Source: Glandiceps talaboti
Lineage: Eukaryota; Hemichordata; Enteropneusta; Spengelidae
DNA length: 64,000 bases
Assembly (NCBI RefSeq): GCF_964340395.1
Contig: NC_135554.1
Span: 20,675,592-20,739,591, forward strand
Reading direction: 5' to 3'
The translations under genes were made by a program, and so were the position numbers. Under the pieces are notes generated by a model, which searched no databases, had not been told where the DNA came from, and saw only the letters and a list, made by a program, of their open reading frames with translations. Of the stretch, positions 28,519 to 42,771 are shown in pieces (position 1 is the stretch's first letter; each line of letters begins with the position of its first letter).

Positions 28519-31247
28519 GTGAGAACTTATGCAATATTCAATTATAAGATAGAATCGTGCATATAACATCTTTTAAATGGTTGTTTTGGGAAAGAAAAGA
28601 ACAGAGAGACTTGAACCCTCTCTGACCTTGACTGATCATTAGAATACATCATTACATGGACAATCATTGTCTTCATAGCACACATAACTCGTTTTACAAA
28701 CCGAATTATGGTTTTGGCTTCCAAGGGGTTCATTTATACAATTCGAATTCGCTTATATATATTCTATGGAATATATAGATACTTCCCATTCATTCATACA
28801 AGTTGGATATTGCATCGTATATGATATTTTTTAATATGAATTTTAAAAAAATGATTGTGTCCATTGAACGTATGTAGATACTCATGTAAATACCAAATCA
28901 ATAGCAATACAATAAGTTAAAGCTAGATTTAACTGAATTGAGGATTAGTATTTTTTGTCTTACTCAATATGATTGTATGTGTTATGTGTATATATACCGT
29001 TCATAACATGTGCATATCATGTGCATAAATAATGTTTTGAAATTATTTCAGTACAAGATGAATTTTTGAGCTACATTCTAAATGATAACTTTAGCTAAGT
29101 AAGAATGTTTTGAAAATTAATTGCAAAAAACTGAATTGCTAATCTGTAAATACATTATATAACCTTGCAGTGTACCATGTTAGATCATTTAGATAGAATT
29201 ATTGTAGCATGTTTTTTCTTACAGTAATGTACAAATTCAGTGATTTTAGATGGAACAGAAAATATCTTAACACCAAGAGTTAGTTAATAAATTCCAGACT
29301 TATGTTTAAATGTAGATATATATTCCATAACATTTTTTAAATTCATTCTAACAAATGCCAGATTTTCTGCTGATATGACTAAATTTAAATACTCTGTACA
29401 TGACAAACAACAAGCTCATATATTATAACCGTCTGTCTGTAGTGTAGTGTAGTGTAGAGGTACAATGTGGATGTTTTTCTGAGTCATACTTAGTTTTGTA
29501 TTCTTAGTAGTACTAATGATGTAATGCATGTACATTAACATACATGGCACACATTGCCTTGATTCTTACTAGTTAATGTTAACTGTATTTGTTACAATTG
29601 GACTAAAGTCTCTGTCAGGTTGACATAAAACATTGACAGAAATGATGTATGTCTAGGTGGTTTTATTACCGTATCTGCTCACTTGCAACACACTACCAGT
29701 ATAGGACAAGTAGCACTCTTCTGCAGGAAGTTGTCACAAACAATGGGATGCTCTGTTCTTGACCCACAGCTAGAAGCTGATGCGTATACACTGCCTTTGT
29801 TGTATATTATGCATGCCAATGCTTTTAGCCTTTGTAAATGAATGTTTGCACAAAGGGGTATAAATGATAGTATCTGCATTCTCAGACGTAGAATGTATAG
29901 ACCTGTGAAATGTCTGGCTGACCCCAGCTGATACATGTAGAAGACTGAAATCAACATAAAGATGATACACATATAAGAAGGAAATCAACATAAAGATATC
30001 TTTTAATAAATTATTTATTCGATTAAAACAGAATTATAAGGACCTTGACCAGGCGTTGACGCAAATGATTTCTGCCCAGTGCCCTGACTATTATTATTAA
30101 AGTGGAGAAATTCTATCAAGCTTGGGTAAACCTTGGGAGTAACTGTGACACTGCATTGTCTTTGTAATGAATTTGAATCAAACTGGGCATAAGCAAATTT
30201 GTCTAACTTTTTGGTCCAGGACAATATTTCAATTTCAAAAGTAGAAATGAAAGTGAGATGATAAATAATCATGACTACATGACCCCAGACTATCACAATG
30301 ATGCAGTCAATTCAATTACTGCTTGTAACAGTAACTTTTGAACTATGCTATAGACATTTTATGGGGTGCCATGGGCTATGATTTTATTGACCATCACCAG
30401 CACCTTAGGTACATATTATGTCATGCACTTATACCCAGAAGTCTGGCAACATGACTAAATGGTAACGGTGTTTCACTAAAAACATTTATTTAATTCGTTA
30501 GCTGAAGTTATAGTCATTAGAATGAGACAATTTAGTATTCTTGTAGATTTATTACAAACTTGGTATGAATCAATGATTCAGTAAATTCTGTGTGGGTCAG
30601 TGCAGACATTGTTACAAACCATTGTCTTCTTTATGACAACACTTAAAACTCACAGACATGTAGTTGCCTCAAGATAAGAAAATATTATATTTATTGTCAT
30701 TGTGTCAGTGAAAAAATATGCTTGGGCTTATGAGAATCGTACAGCAGAAAAGAAGAAAAATTCTTACTGTCACACTTATACTGTATCTGTCAGAGACTTT
30801 GATATACTTACATGTATTTATCATGTTGGACCCCTTCAAGTACAAAGTACATACTCTCATTGTCAAAGAATAGATATAGGTGGTTTCAAATGTGGGTCAG
30901 ACCAAAGTCTAAAGGTAACCAAAATCCGACAAAGTTATTTTTTCAAGGCAGGGGGATAAAAGTGAAATAAATTTTAATGATTCAAAATTTTACATTTTGA
31001 TAGTATAAGAACAAATAACGAAACAAATTTTTATTAATATCCATATCAAACCTAGTACCTATGGCACTGAACTTTAAGCTTTTTGACATGACTTTGTTAA
31101 GAGGGTCAGCCATAATTTGAAAGTGGTTAACGACTGACTGTACTGATGGAGTGAGTGTACCCATGATTTGATAGAACATAGATTGGTAATGAACTTTTTG
31201 GCAGCACAGAAATACCAACACAATTTTACAGACCTCACCTAAAGGAT

Positions 31248-31479
31248 TAGACTGTCGACAGTCGTTCGTGCCTTTTTTGCTACGTTTCATCTAAATCAAA
31301 GTCGTCGCCTCGCTCCGTAGCACTGGATAATGCGTACTGATAGGAACTGTGATTGCCGAAGGCACGAACAGCACTCGCTGATCAGTACGTGGTTATAGTA
31401 TTGCTCCAGATCAAAGCGAGGCAACGACTTTAGTTTTAGAAAATATAGCAAAAAGGCACAAACGACTGTCAACAGTCTA
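31248..31479. mobile_element. MITE with long inverted arms and perfect 9-bp TSD
   Basis: The arms start TAGACTGTCGACAGTCGTT on the left and TAGACTGTTGACAGTCGTT on the complement of the right. They stay similar for roughly 100 bp each, so nearly the whole 232 bp folds back. CTAAAGGAT flanks it perfectly at 31239-31247 and 31480-31488. No coding frame. The 9-bp duplication and long inverted repeats fit a Mutator-like origin (inference). Confidence 0.9.
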
Positions 31480-32193
31480 CTAAAGGATGTATTATATCAT
31501 TATGAAATGATAGACTATGCACGTTGACATAAAGCTATTTGTTTTATGTCAACATTGGAAAGTTAGAAAAATAGTGGGCTAGGATACATGTAGGTCACAG
31601 ACTTCATTGACATAAATTTGTCACAGTTTGTGGAGTAAATGTAAACAATAAAATTGGATAGTAATAGCATGTAAAATTATACTTATTGTAATCTTTTTTG
31701 TGTATATATGCAGTGTAATAATCAGAATGATGTAACTTGATAATGTTATTGGTTTAAGGTTGTAAAAACACACAGGAGATACTTTGATGTAAATAATTTA
31801 TCTTATTACAGACGATTGACAGAGTTTCCTTCCTGTCTGTTACCTAAGTACAAGTAACATATTTAAAGTGTACAAAATCATGTACCTGAAATGAAACCCA
31901 GTTATTGTGGTTGTTACTATACTATGTAAGGGATTGAATGTTACTGTTATGTTATGTATAAATACCCTGCCCCTTTGCTTTACAGCTGTACAAAATGTAG
32001 TTTGAATAGAGGAACAAAACGTTAATGATGGGTGGAGCTACATACTTACTCAAAACTTTCTGAAGTCTCCTTCTACCTACTACAAATCATCTGATAAACA
32101 AAATATTTTAAATCTCAAATGGAATTTAAAAAAAAAATATACATGAGCTCTGAATACATAATATCTACATGAACATAGAAGTCGTAAATATTA

Positions 32194-32346
32194 ATTTGAC
32201 GTGCTACTGACGCACACAATTTCTAATGACCCATCAAAATTTGGTGTTCCCTATCTTTTACTATGTGGCGACTCACAAGAAGTCCCATTTTTTTTCTCAT
32301 ATTGGCTCACAACAACAAAATTTGGCTATCATTAGAGGGCACACTG
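32194..32346 (+). mobile_element. hAT-like MITE, left-truncated copy
   Basis: The right end TTAGAGGGCACACTG is the family terminus (inverted CAGTGTGCCCTCTAA). The interior contains ACGCACACAATTTC and CAAAATTTGGTGTTCCC, as in the intact copy at 62320-62478. The left terminus is not present. Confidence 0.7.
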
Positions 32347-32884
32347 ATCAGCATACAACATGTATGTTTCATTAGCCTAGAATATAATACAGTCAGATCA
32401 TGTGGGATTTTGTTCAAGATTGGTTTTCCCCTACCATGCCTTGCATTTCACTAAATGTCAACAAACAATGAATTTGTAGGATGCTTATCAGAAGGGTATA
32501 ATCACTTGGTGATAATACATGCTTCACTAAGTACAACAAAACTAATGTCAAAAATAGGAATACATGTAATAATTTTTTTGGAGAAAAACTGTAAAAATAG
32601 TAATAACAAAAATAATAATTTTCAGTTAATACAGTTTTAAAATTACACTTACAGTTTTCCTTTCAAAATAGTGTGATGACCTTTATGGCATAAAAATAAT
32701 CAATGAAAATGTCTGTTTACAAATGTACATGTGGCATATGATGGCCTTCATTGTATTGATATAGACCCCAAGGTCTATAGATAGTTATACCATGCATGAG
32801 CAAAGTTAAACAAAAAATATGGAATATATACTCTGGTCATTCTACGTCATGACAGCATGCGTCTATGTCACGACAATGCATGTC

Positions 32885-33150
32885 TATGTCACTGGTTCTG
32901 ATGTGTTCGAAAGATGAGTCAAAATGTTCAAAAAATGCCATTACTTTCCCCAATTTTTCTTTGATATTACTGGCACTGGTATAATTATATTATTTTCCAA
33001 TATTTTTCTTCATTCAGCCGGAAAATACGGACCTACAGGTTGTCACTATGAGTATATAGTGACTCGTAGTAAACAAAGTCTCCCTAGGTCACTCATCTTT
33101 TCTTTGTATTGACTAAAGGTAGAAAAATATCGGGGTTAACATCTAATTGT
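32885..33150. repeat. Dispersed decayed repeat (relative of 18880-19100)
   Basis: Shares GAGTCAAAATNTTCAAA, TTCCCCAATTTTTC and CAATATTTTTCTTCATTCAG with the ATG4 intron copy. Inverted pieces at the right side (GAAAAATATCGGGG) suggest a former foldback. Confidence 0.4.
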
Positions 33151-34109
33151 ACATACATATTATCATGTAGACTGGTTATGTGTAGAATAACATGAATGAC
33201 CCTGGCTCTAACTTCATTGTATGTAAATTACTTCATGAATACATTAATCAGCAAAGCACCCTTATAAGGTATGGTGTAATCTGACAGAGTACTAAAGTTG
33301 TTCATTGGTGTAATTTGACAATAGGCTAAATACAGATCTGATTCAGAGATTTAAAAGAAACGTGAAGTAAACATCCATTGTAAGGGTAATGCAGATTCAA
33401 GATACTTGTAACGTGAAAGGTTTCTGAAGAATGTGCCACATTGGCAGTTTTTTTGATGGTTGAATTTTTTCCTTAAGTGATTATATAAAAAGAAACAAGA
33501 GTTCATATAAAAGACAAAACAGAGATAAATCATTAACATTTTGTATTTGATCTCTTCAAGAAATGTGTTGAGAAAGTTTTAAGAATATACGACAACCTGC
33601 ATCTTGTCAGTGAAATTATCTGTATGACAGGCTGGTACATGCAGAATTTCAGATTTTTTCATTTGAGGAAGACCGCCTCTCCATTACTGATGATTTTTAT
33701 CAATTTAACCTCTCAACTGGACATTCCAGATAACATTTGTCTTGATAGCAATAGTTCTTTGTATAAAATCTAGTATGTCACATTGTGAATTCGTCACCTT
33801 ATGAAGTTCAATATTTTCAGTACTGCATAATACAGGGCCTGGCATAATACTAATCATGTGTGAATTTCCAGAGGTCAGGTCAGCAGTTTATATCTTTCTC
33901 GTGGTCAAAGTACTTTTCTGATTCACAGATGTTCACTTTGCCAGTTTGATATTACTGTGGTTTGTATCAGGTAATTAGACTTTGGTTATATTTTGTAGGT
34001 TTACTGTATTTAGTATATAAAATTTCTTTCTGAAAAATGATTCAAGATTTCTAGAGATTGAAACACATTTGATGAAATTCATTTCTTATGTGCTACCTTA
34101 GTATGTTGT

Positions 34110-34910
34110 ATGTGACATGTACATGTATGCATACATGCATATATATATCACTGAAGTACGTAAACAATGTCTGAACAATTTTGCAACCTGTTGTAGAAAA
34201 TAGTCACTCAGTGTCATATATTCAGGTTTGTAAATGTATGCATATGTATGTATGTATCATTTGTATGTATTCTGTGTGAATACATATAATTTACATCTCA
34301 TTATGCAAACAATTATTAGAAATTAATTCGTAAATATTTTTGCATTCTCCCCGATGTTACACATTCATGTTTGTAAATGTATGTGTTTGTATTCTGTGTG
34401 AATACAGATACCATATAATGATATATGTACTTCTCAGTACACAAACAATTATTGGAAATTAATTTGCTAATATTTTTGGATTCAACAAACTTCATACATT
34501 CACTGATTCAGGTAGTATGTAAATGTATGTATATATAAAAATACCAATAATGTGAATAAGTACTGATACATGTATACTTGTACACAATGTATGCATGTAT
34601 ATCTCTAGTTGGCAAACAATGTTAAAACAGTTTTTCAACCAGAAAGAACAGTTTGTCGGTATCTCTGCTTTCATCAGTGTCATATATTAAATATCTTTGT
34701 ATTTATCATGTCTGTCATATATTCAGGTATGTAAATGTATGAAATATGTGTTACGCTATAAAAGTGTCAATACTATGTGAATATTAAATGACATAAATTA
34801 ACATATGCATAGTGTAACATAATATATTATAATTGTATTTTTATTGTCTTTGGTCACTTTCACATAGCAAAGAAAATAATTAGTACGTAAATATTTTTAT
34901 TGAATTAGAA
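34110..34910. repeat. Degenerate tandem repeat, about four units of 130-220 bp
   Basis: Each unit carries TGTAAATGTATG, then TGTGAATA, then CAAACAATTATTNGAAATTAATT and TAAATATTTTTG in the same order, at about 34216, 34366, 34506 and 34720. AT-rich and non-coding. Confidence 0.55.
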
Positions 34911-34926
34911 AGACAGACCTACAGTC

Positions 34927-34928
<2 letters not shown>

Positions 34929-34981
<53 letters not shown>
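34929..34981. repeat. CAGA microsatellite
   Basis: Pure ACAG/CAGA repeat, directly after the degenerate tandem repeat. Confidence 0.95.
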
Positions 34982-35670
34982 AAAAAGAGGAATGCAAAAA
35001 GAAGAAGAAAACTTACATATTACAGACTCCTGATATAGTGTCCTTCCTTCACAAATTCAGCTAGGTTACATATGATTTCATCATCTCTCCTTTAATAGCA
35101 AAAACTCACCAACATTGTTAAATTACCCTATATGGTATATATAATAATTTCTTTTTGTTTGTAATCTCAGCTATATCTAGATATACTCTTTTATCTGGGA
35201 TGTTTGGATGTCCCTGTACAGACCATAGAAATGTTAGTAATATCAAAATATATGAAAATTTGATATGATAAACTATAAATGCTTACAAACTACTGACATG
35301 TACTCATGCATGTTTTAGTGACAACAGATGGCACTCAAATATTACTTTAGTAGATTATATACTGTAATATTGTGTAGAGGAGACGAGAATGTCACAGGTA
35401 CAGTGACCCTATTGAAACAAACACATGTATTTCTAACGACAGTGTTTGCAATTGTACATGTACATGTATGATGGGTTACATAAACAATGACATAATCTCA
35501 GCCTGAAGGATTACATCATGCTTTAATGTAGAAAGGTATTTGATATAGACTAAGAAGTGAAATAGGAAGATAATATATTTATCCAAGTACCTGTCTGTCA
35601 ATCCTGTAGGGGTAACCATATGTATTTTTGTTTGTCATAATACTTTAAAAAGAAAAAAGATACATTGTCA

Positions 35671-35771
<101 letters not shown>

Positions 35772-35789
35772 GGTGATGCTTTCAATTAA

Positions 35790-36720
35790 TAATAATATTT
35801 TAACAGTCTGGATGTCTTAGAAATAACAAAAGGTATGTCAGACAGATACTATAAAAATGATAATATTTTAACTGTCTGGATGTCTTAGAAATATCAAGAG
35901 GTATGTCAGACAGATACTATAAAAATTATAATATTTTAACTGTCTGGATGTCTTAGAAATAACAAAAGGTATGTCAGACAGATACTATAAAAATGATAAT
36001 ATTTTAACAGTCTGGATGTCTTAGAAATATCAAGAGGTATGTCAGACATGAAATTTATAATATTTTAAATCTGGATGTTTTAGAAATAACAAGAGGTATG
36101 TCAGACAGATACTGTAAAAATGATAATATTTTAACAGCCTGGATGTCTTAGAAATAACAAGAGGTATGTCAGACACATACTGTAAAAATGATAATATTTT
36201 AACTCTGGATGTCTTAGAAATAACAAGAGGTATGTCAGACAGATACTATAAAAATTATAATATTTTAACAGTCTGGATGTCTTAGAAATAACAAAAGGTA
36301 TGTCAGACAGATACTATAAAAATGATAATATTTTAACAGTCTGGATGTCTTAGAAATATCAAGAGGTATGTCAGACAGATACTATAAAAATTATAATATT
36401 TTAACAGCCTGGATGTCTTAGAAATAACAAGAGGTATGTCAGACACATACTGTAAAAATGATAATATTTTAACAGTCTGGATGTCTTAGAAATAACAAGA
36501 GGTATGTCAGACACATACTGTAAAAATGATAATATTTTAACTCTGGATGTCTTAGAAATAACAAGAGGTATGTCAGACAGATACTATAAAAATGATAATA
36601 TTTTAACTGTCTGGATGTCTTAGAAATAACAAAAGGTATGTCAGACAGATACTATAAAAATTATAATATTTTAACTGTCTGGATGTCTTAGAAATAACAA
36701 AAGGTATGTGAGATGGATAT
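35790..36720. repeat. Minisatellite, about 14 units of 66-69 bp
   Basis: The unit reads ATAATATTTTAAC, CTGTCTGGATGTCTTAG, AAATAACAAGAGGTATG, TCAGACAGATACTATAAAAAT. CTGTCTG near the start and CAGACAG near the end of the same unit are inverted, so each unit can form a hairpin. Units come in a few interspersed variants (AACAAAAGG / ATCAAGAGG, CAGACAGATACTAT / CAGACACATACTGT). No coding frame. Confidence 0.9.
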
Positions 36721-38391
36721 TATAAAACATTTTATTTATAAAGGTCCAAATTTCAGTTGCTAAATAATCATTTTTTTGTCACAATGCAAGCTTGTTGTGT
36801 GATCATCTTATTACCATCAGTGACATTTCTCCTGGTCCAGCCATAGAGGGCAGTATTTTTAGAATAAAAGTTTTGGTCAGACATAAGAAATATGGGGTCG
36901 GTCAGGTCAAGAGACACAGAAATAAATAGAAGTCTGACTACTAAAGTTAGACATATGTACACCAATGTTATAAGACTGCAATCACTAGATCAGTAATGAG
37001 TATGTCCCTTTGAGAAGACAAAATGAAAACAACGTGTAAGGGAGCCATCAGCAATTGTGTGGGTGGGGGAAATCATGCACGGTTTGTTGTGTAAAATGTG
37101 TTCCTTCCCCGATTATGTTTTCTAAAAAGTGGCCCTCCCTCAATCTCCTTTCTCTAAAACATGACCCTCCCCTGTTCAAAAAGATGGGTTAAATGAGTGT
37201 CCAATTCAATGGCAAGGACTCAATCCCACTGCTGCCACCACATCGACAATTTTAAAGACATTGGTTGTTTCCCACTACCACCACCACAGTGAATACATGT
37301 ATGTATGATATGAAGGCACCTACCTCATTAATTAACTCCTGTGTTTGAGAAGCCAGAACTATCAAAGACTAAATGGTTGCACTACTGACATTACCTGGAC
37401 AGAGGTCAACAGCCATGCTTCATGACATTATTCCCTTGGCCCTCACCCATCTGTAATTACTGAAGGCTCCCTAAAGAAAGTATCTCTTTTGAAAAATAAC
37501 AATTCTAGATTTAAAAATTCAACATCTGTTCATGGCTCAGATTTCAGCCATGTTTAAATTCTGAACCTGGTTGAGACACTAGTATTTGACTAACTTACAC
37601 ATGTATAATAAAATTAAGAATAAACTATGTTTTCATGTTTCGATAATATTTATAATATCTGTGTTGTTGATGGTTGTCTTGGCCCCCCCCCCCCCTTCAA
37701 ATGGTGGTAAGGAGACTCAGAGTAAAACGTACCTCTGTATCAAAGTTCACCAGACTTTTTTAACCAGGCTCCTCTAAATCTAAGAAAATGTCTGTATTTT
37801 TTACCAGAGTTCTATAATCTCATTTTTGAAAAAAACTCAAAACCACAAAAAATTCTGATGACATTTAAAAATAGAAAGCACTTTTGACATATATAGCTTC
37901 TGGCATAACAAGACATATGTACAGACCATATGTCGTACAAGAATTGTAAATACGAATTGGGTTGTGTGAACATGAAAGCAAACATGTCAAAAATGATTGA
38001 TGTCATATTGTGTTACAGCAAGGTTACATATATGTAGTCATCATAGATTTTAAATAGCCAATAATAGTTATTAGAGTTAGAAAATACAATAAATGAAAAA
38101 TGCAGTCCATAATTTCATAAATATTAACCTATCTTGGTTATTTACAATTTGAATAATTTAATGTCTTGTCACGTTAAAATGACTGCAAAGCTAACTATGC
38201 AATGCAAAGTACAATAGTTAATATTTGGCATTTAATTATGTGACCGTTTTGTCTGATGCATACACTATTAGCCAGTACTCTTCCGAAATAAGGCAAAAAG
38301 GACAAAACTATCATATATTTCTGGGCATTGTTTTGAATACAAAAGAGAATCTGTACTGGGGTAAATCCAAAATGCCTGAAACTTGTATCAG

Positions 38392-38422
<31 letters not shown>
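38392..38422. repeat. AAC trinucleotide microsatellite
   Basis: About ten AAC units. The poly-Thr or poly-Cys frames across it are artefacts. Confidence 0.9.
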
Positions 38423-38423
<1 letters not shown>

Positions 38424-39818
38424 GAATCCAAAAGCTCTTTTCCAAATCTCCAACTGACAATTGCATGAGTTATTATGTAGCCTGAGTCTGACTCCTCCTG
38501 TGCATATAGTCCATGGAAAACACTGCTCAGCCATCTTGAAAATTGTATTAAATGCCTAGTTTAGATTAGGATTAACATTTACATATTGAAAAAAGAGTTG
38601 TCTGGTAGAGCTGTAACAGAAGAAAAGAATAATCCTATGTAATCCTTATGGTTTCACTGCACTGATAAGATAACACTACTATGAGCCTGGGATTGAAACC
38701 TCGGCCTTTAATTAACACAGTGTACATGTAGTGGTGAATACCAGGTCAAAGCATATCACATTAAGAGTTATGGACCTTGTCCCTTGTTGAAAGATGTTCT
38801 ATCAATAAATATTTGTATAAGTTATCAAGTGGTGATGAGTATACCTGTCATACACTGATTGTTAGGATGATGTTGAGTTATACATATGATTACAAGTTTG
38901 AATAAAAACAATAGCTACAAGTAATCTACAGGTTAGTGGGTTGTTAGACTCTAGACCTGCCAGACAACTGCATAGTGTTCACTGCATTTTTCCATATTGA
39001 TGGATGTTCCATACCAGTGATACTACATATTGAAAACACTGCAATCAAACCTTGCCAGGTTATCTGTTGTATTGTAAGTGTAACGATATGGGTATGTTTT
39101 AAATTTTTTATGTTTTGATATCAGACGTTTTCTTATCTGATGTGTTCAGAAATCTAACAAAAAATAATTTACATGTACTGTGGAATATTTTATCATGTAA
39201 TTTTTCAAAAATGAAAAAAACTACTCGAAAATAAAAAAAAAAACAGCTTATTTTAATAGTTCAATGATATATCATTTCCATCACAAAGATAAAAATGTGC
39301 ATGAAAAAAATCTAATGAAAATATGTACTATAGAATACTCAACTGAAATTAAAAGCAATTAACCTTTTTTGCATCAGTGATTTACGTATTGTTAGGGACT
39401 GTATATCTTGTTACTTTTTACACTCCTATTAAGCATATTTTTGCTGGTATCATTCCTCTCATGAAGATAAAAATCAAAATGAGTACTATGCATGCTGCAT
39501 ATGCACTAAATATAGAATACTGTATTAAATGTATTTTTATTTAATTTAAAAAGGAAAAAACTATAGTATTTTGCTGGTATCTTTTCCCTAAGAAGATAAA
39601 AATCAGTATGAAATTTGAAAACCAATTCCAAAGACAACTATACTGCAAACTACCAGTACTGTTCTCAGTTAAAACTAACATCCCTAAATTCCATGTCGTG
39701 TGCTTTCCTAAAGTATATTACTATTATTAGCCCAAAATTTACTAGATACTGGTGTGAAAATTTATGAAGTGTATATATTTTTATTATTGTAGAGTACATC
39801 AGAACAGTATTTGGAAGG

Positions 39819-41808
39819 ATGGATTTGGAGTATTTACCAGTGGTTTTGGCATCATTTGGTGTTTCTGCCAGTCTGTATTATTTCATCAGTCCTTTGATCT
39901 CAGAGTACATCTGTAATGGATACAGAAAATTAACACAGGAGCAACAAGTAGATTGGAACACCAGGTAAAGTTTATTTAGATGTTTTGACTTTGTTTCTTT
40001 TATATCAAAATGTAATCATAAGCTGTCTGTTTATCTAGAGACAAGGTTGTAGCTGATGTTCTTTCTTTCAAAGCCATGTACTGTATTAAAATGTGGAACT
40101 GCTATGATAACAATTTCCAAACTCATCATTTCTACAATACCTATAATGTAGGGGTCAGTAATTTTGTTCAACAGTCTGACTTTTAACACTTATTTTGAAA
40201 GGGGAAGGATACAGTTGTACCTTATAATTCATGTTGTTTTGTAGATTTGAAACGAGATAAAATGCATTGGTTTCAGTCACTTTCACTTATCAGTACAAAG
40301 TTACATTTCCAATCTCCCATTTTAAACTCTGTATGTTGGTTGCAAACAGTATAAATATCTCAAAGCTGAAACTAAATTTCTCAAGTAACTTGTATGTTAT
40401 TGACCTTGTCTTGGTAGGAACTCCTTTCTCTGCTAAATGAACAAAAATGAACTTGGTTAGAATGGAGAAATGGAAAGGGGGGTTAACATGATCTGCCACA
40501 TGATTACTTGGATAATGTGATGAGGGAAGCTGTAACATAGATATGGCATTTAAATGAGTTCATATATTCATTATATTGCTTGTCAAATAGTCTATACAGT
40601 ATCCTGCTGTGTTGTTCATGGTTTAGAATTAGTGATCTAAATTGACTTTCTCATTTTGAACTTACAGGACAGTATCCACCCTTCATTCACTCATAGTGAG
40701 TTCACTGTGTGTCTATGTTCTACTACATGATGACGACAGCCAGAAAAACCCTATCTGGTAAGTTACTCAATCAAGTAGCACGGTCTGTACGAAAATATCT
40801 AGTTCTGTGGTTCTTTGAATACATGTCAAACTATTCAAAATCATCAATATTCCCCACTGCACAGCTTTAATTATATTATTCCACAATATTTTACTTCATT
40901 CAATTAGAAAAACACTACCGGGGGTAGTTACATATGAATACTACTGTATTCATCCTTGACTTGTAGTGATGGGGCCTCCTATAATTTGGTATGATCTGTA
41001 ACATGTTGAAGGTGACTGGTTTTAGAAAGAAAAATAAGAACTAAAACTTACAAGGAAATTGTCACATTTTCTCATAGTTAATGTTGAAGAAATGTTTAAT
41101 ATTTATTCTTATGGTTTCTTCCCAAGGTGTAAATGTAAACTGGCCAAGTACAATTGTGCAATTACTGCAGGCTATGTTGTTGCAGGTAAGCAAGTTACAT
41201 GTGTATTAATTTTGAATTCATTACTTTATCATGTAGTGAAACTACAGTATGAAGAGGGCCCCCTTTCACATTATGTAGTGAGACTACTGTATAGAGAAGG
41301 CCCCTTTCAAATCTGTTTCAAATCACCCAGTCTTACATATATGTATCCTGTCTGTAGAATATCATAATTTTCTTCTTTGATTAAGAATAACTTGAAATGA
41401 AACACTTTTGAATGAGTTACTAGTATTTCATGTGTAGTCAACCCTGAGAAAAAGTTTTGGACCAATATTCCTACTGATTTTTTCTTTCATGCACATTTAT
41501 AAAATCAAAACATTTGATTAGATTAACATGCTCATTCTTTTTCATTTCAGATTTGATGATAATGTTGTGTCATTTCCCACTGGCAGACTCAGTGTTTTAT
41601 ATCTTACATCATTTAGCAGCAGTGTATGCATACACATATACCCTGGTGAGTACAACAGATAATTAGCAACAAATCATATAATTCTAGTTAATATTTTCAT
41701 TGCATCAAAGTCACATACATACATACATACATACATACATACATACATACATACATACATACATACATACATACATACATACATACATACATACATACAT
41801 ACATACAT

Positions 41809-41841
<33 letters not shown>

Positions 41842-42724
41842 TACATACATACATACATACATACATACATACATACATACATGTACATACAAACACACAA
41901 GCACACACACACTCACCCACCTATACCCACCCACAACCCTCCACCCCACCCCCACACACACCCTCACCCACATATACCCACCCACAACCCTCCACCTGCA
42001 CATGCACACACACACATCCTCATCCCACCCACCCACCTATACCCCCCCCACACACACACACACACACACACATGCACACACATAGATATTAATTGTTTTA
42101 TTTGTTTGTATTTTAGTTGTATGGTGCACTGCCCTACTTTGCCAATTTCCGCCTCATAGCAGAAGTGTCCACACCATTTGTAAATGAAAGGTTAGTAAGT
42201 CACTGCTGTAATGTAGTGTTTTCAAGTTACTAGTATTTAGATTGCAGTGGATTCCATAATGCTTATCAGAAAACTTTCCTAACTAATATAATTGCAATCA
42301 TTTTGCTTTTCTTTCTGTTCCATGTTGCTCATATCCCAAAACTTACTGTATGTACACCAGAAGATATGCAGTGTATGATATTAATCACCACAAATATATG
42401 TTTATTTTTGCCATTCCTAGATGGTTTCTGGACGTGTTAGGGTATCCTAAAGACAACGTGTACCTGATATTCAATGGTGTTGCAATGAGTGTATCATTCT
42501 TCATGGTCAGAATAGCTGTCATGCCAACCTATTACTACACAATGTACTCAGTATGGGGCACTCCAGAATTCTATGAGTTATCCTCAGGTATGCGTGTAGC
42601 CTGGGTCTTAGCAAGTGCCGTCCTCGATACCATCAATGTATACTGGTTTTCAAAAATATACAGAGGACTCAAAAAGTTATTGCTCAAGAAACAGCCAGAA
42701 TTGAATAACAAGAAGGCTGCTTAA
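39819..42724 (+). CDS. TLCD4: TLC domain-containing protein 4-like (TMEM56-like), paralogue B
   Basis: Six coding exons: 39819-39964, 40668-40757, 41127-41185, 41551-41645, 42117-42190 and 42421-42724. They join to 255 aa, with phases 2,1,1,0,2 exactly as in paralogue A. Exons 2-5 have identical lengths (90, 59, 95 and 74 bp) in both genes. It is a multi-pass TLC-domain membrane protein; family members work in ER/Golgi lipid biology, and the TLCD4 activity itself is uncertain. Marks are the His-His pair at about 118-119 (YILHH), FRLIAE, GYPKDN and WGTPEF. The C-terminus is lysine-rich (LLLKKQ, NNKKAA), which could act in ER retention (inference). It lies head to head with ALG14, as human TLCD4 does. 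A non-coding first exon ending at 28518 is likely. Confidence 0.93.
41712..42085. repeat. ACAT / CA / CACCC compound repeat in TLCD4-like B intron 4
   Basis: ACAT units (about 41712-41880, with a short CA block) are followed by irregular CA- and CACCC-rich sequence to about 42085, ending some 30 nt before the exon 5 acceptor at 42117. All long frames here on both strands are repeat artefacts. Confidence 0.95.
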
Positions 42725-42735
42725 GAATTACAAAC

Positions 42736-42771
42736 ACAGACACAGACACAGACACAGACACAGACACAGAC

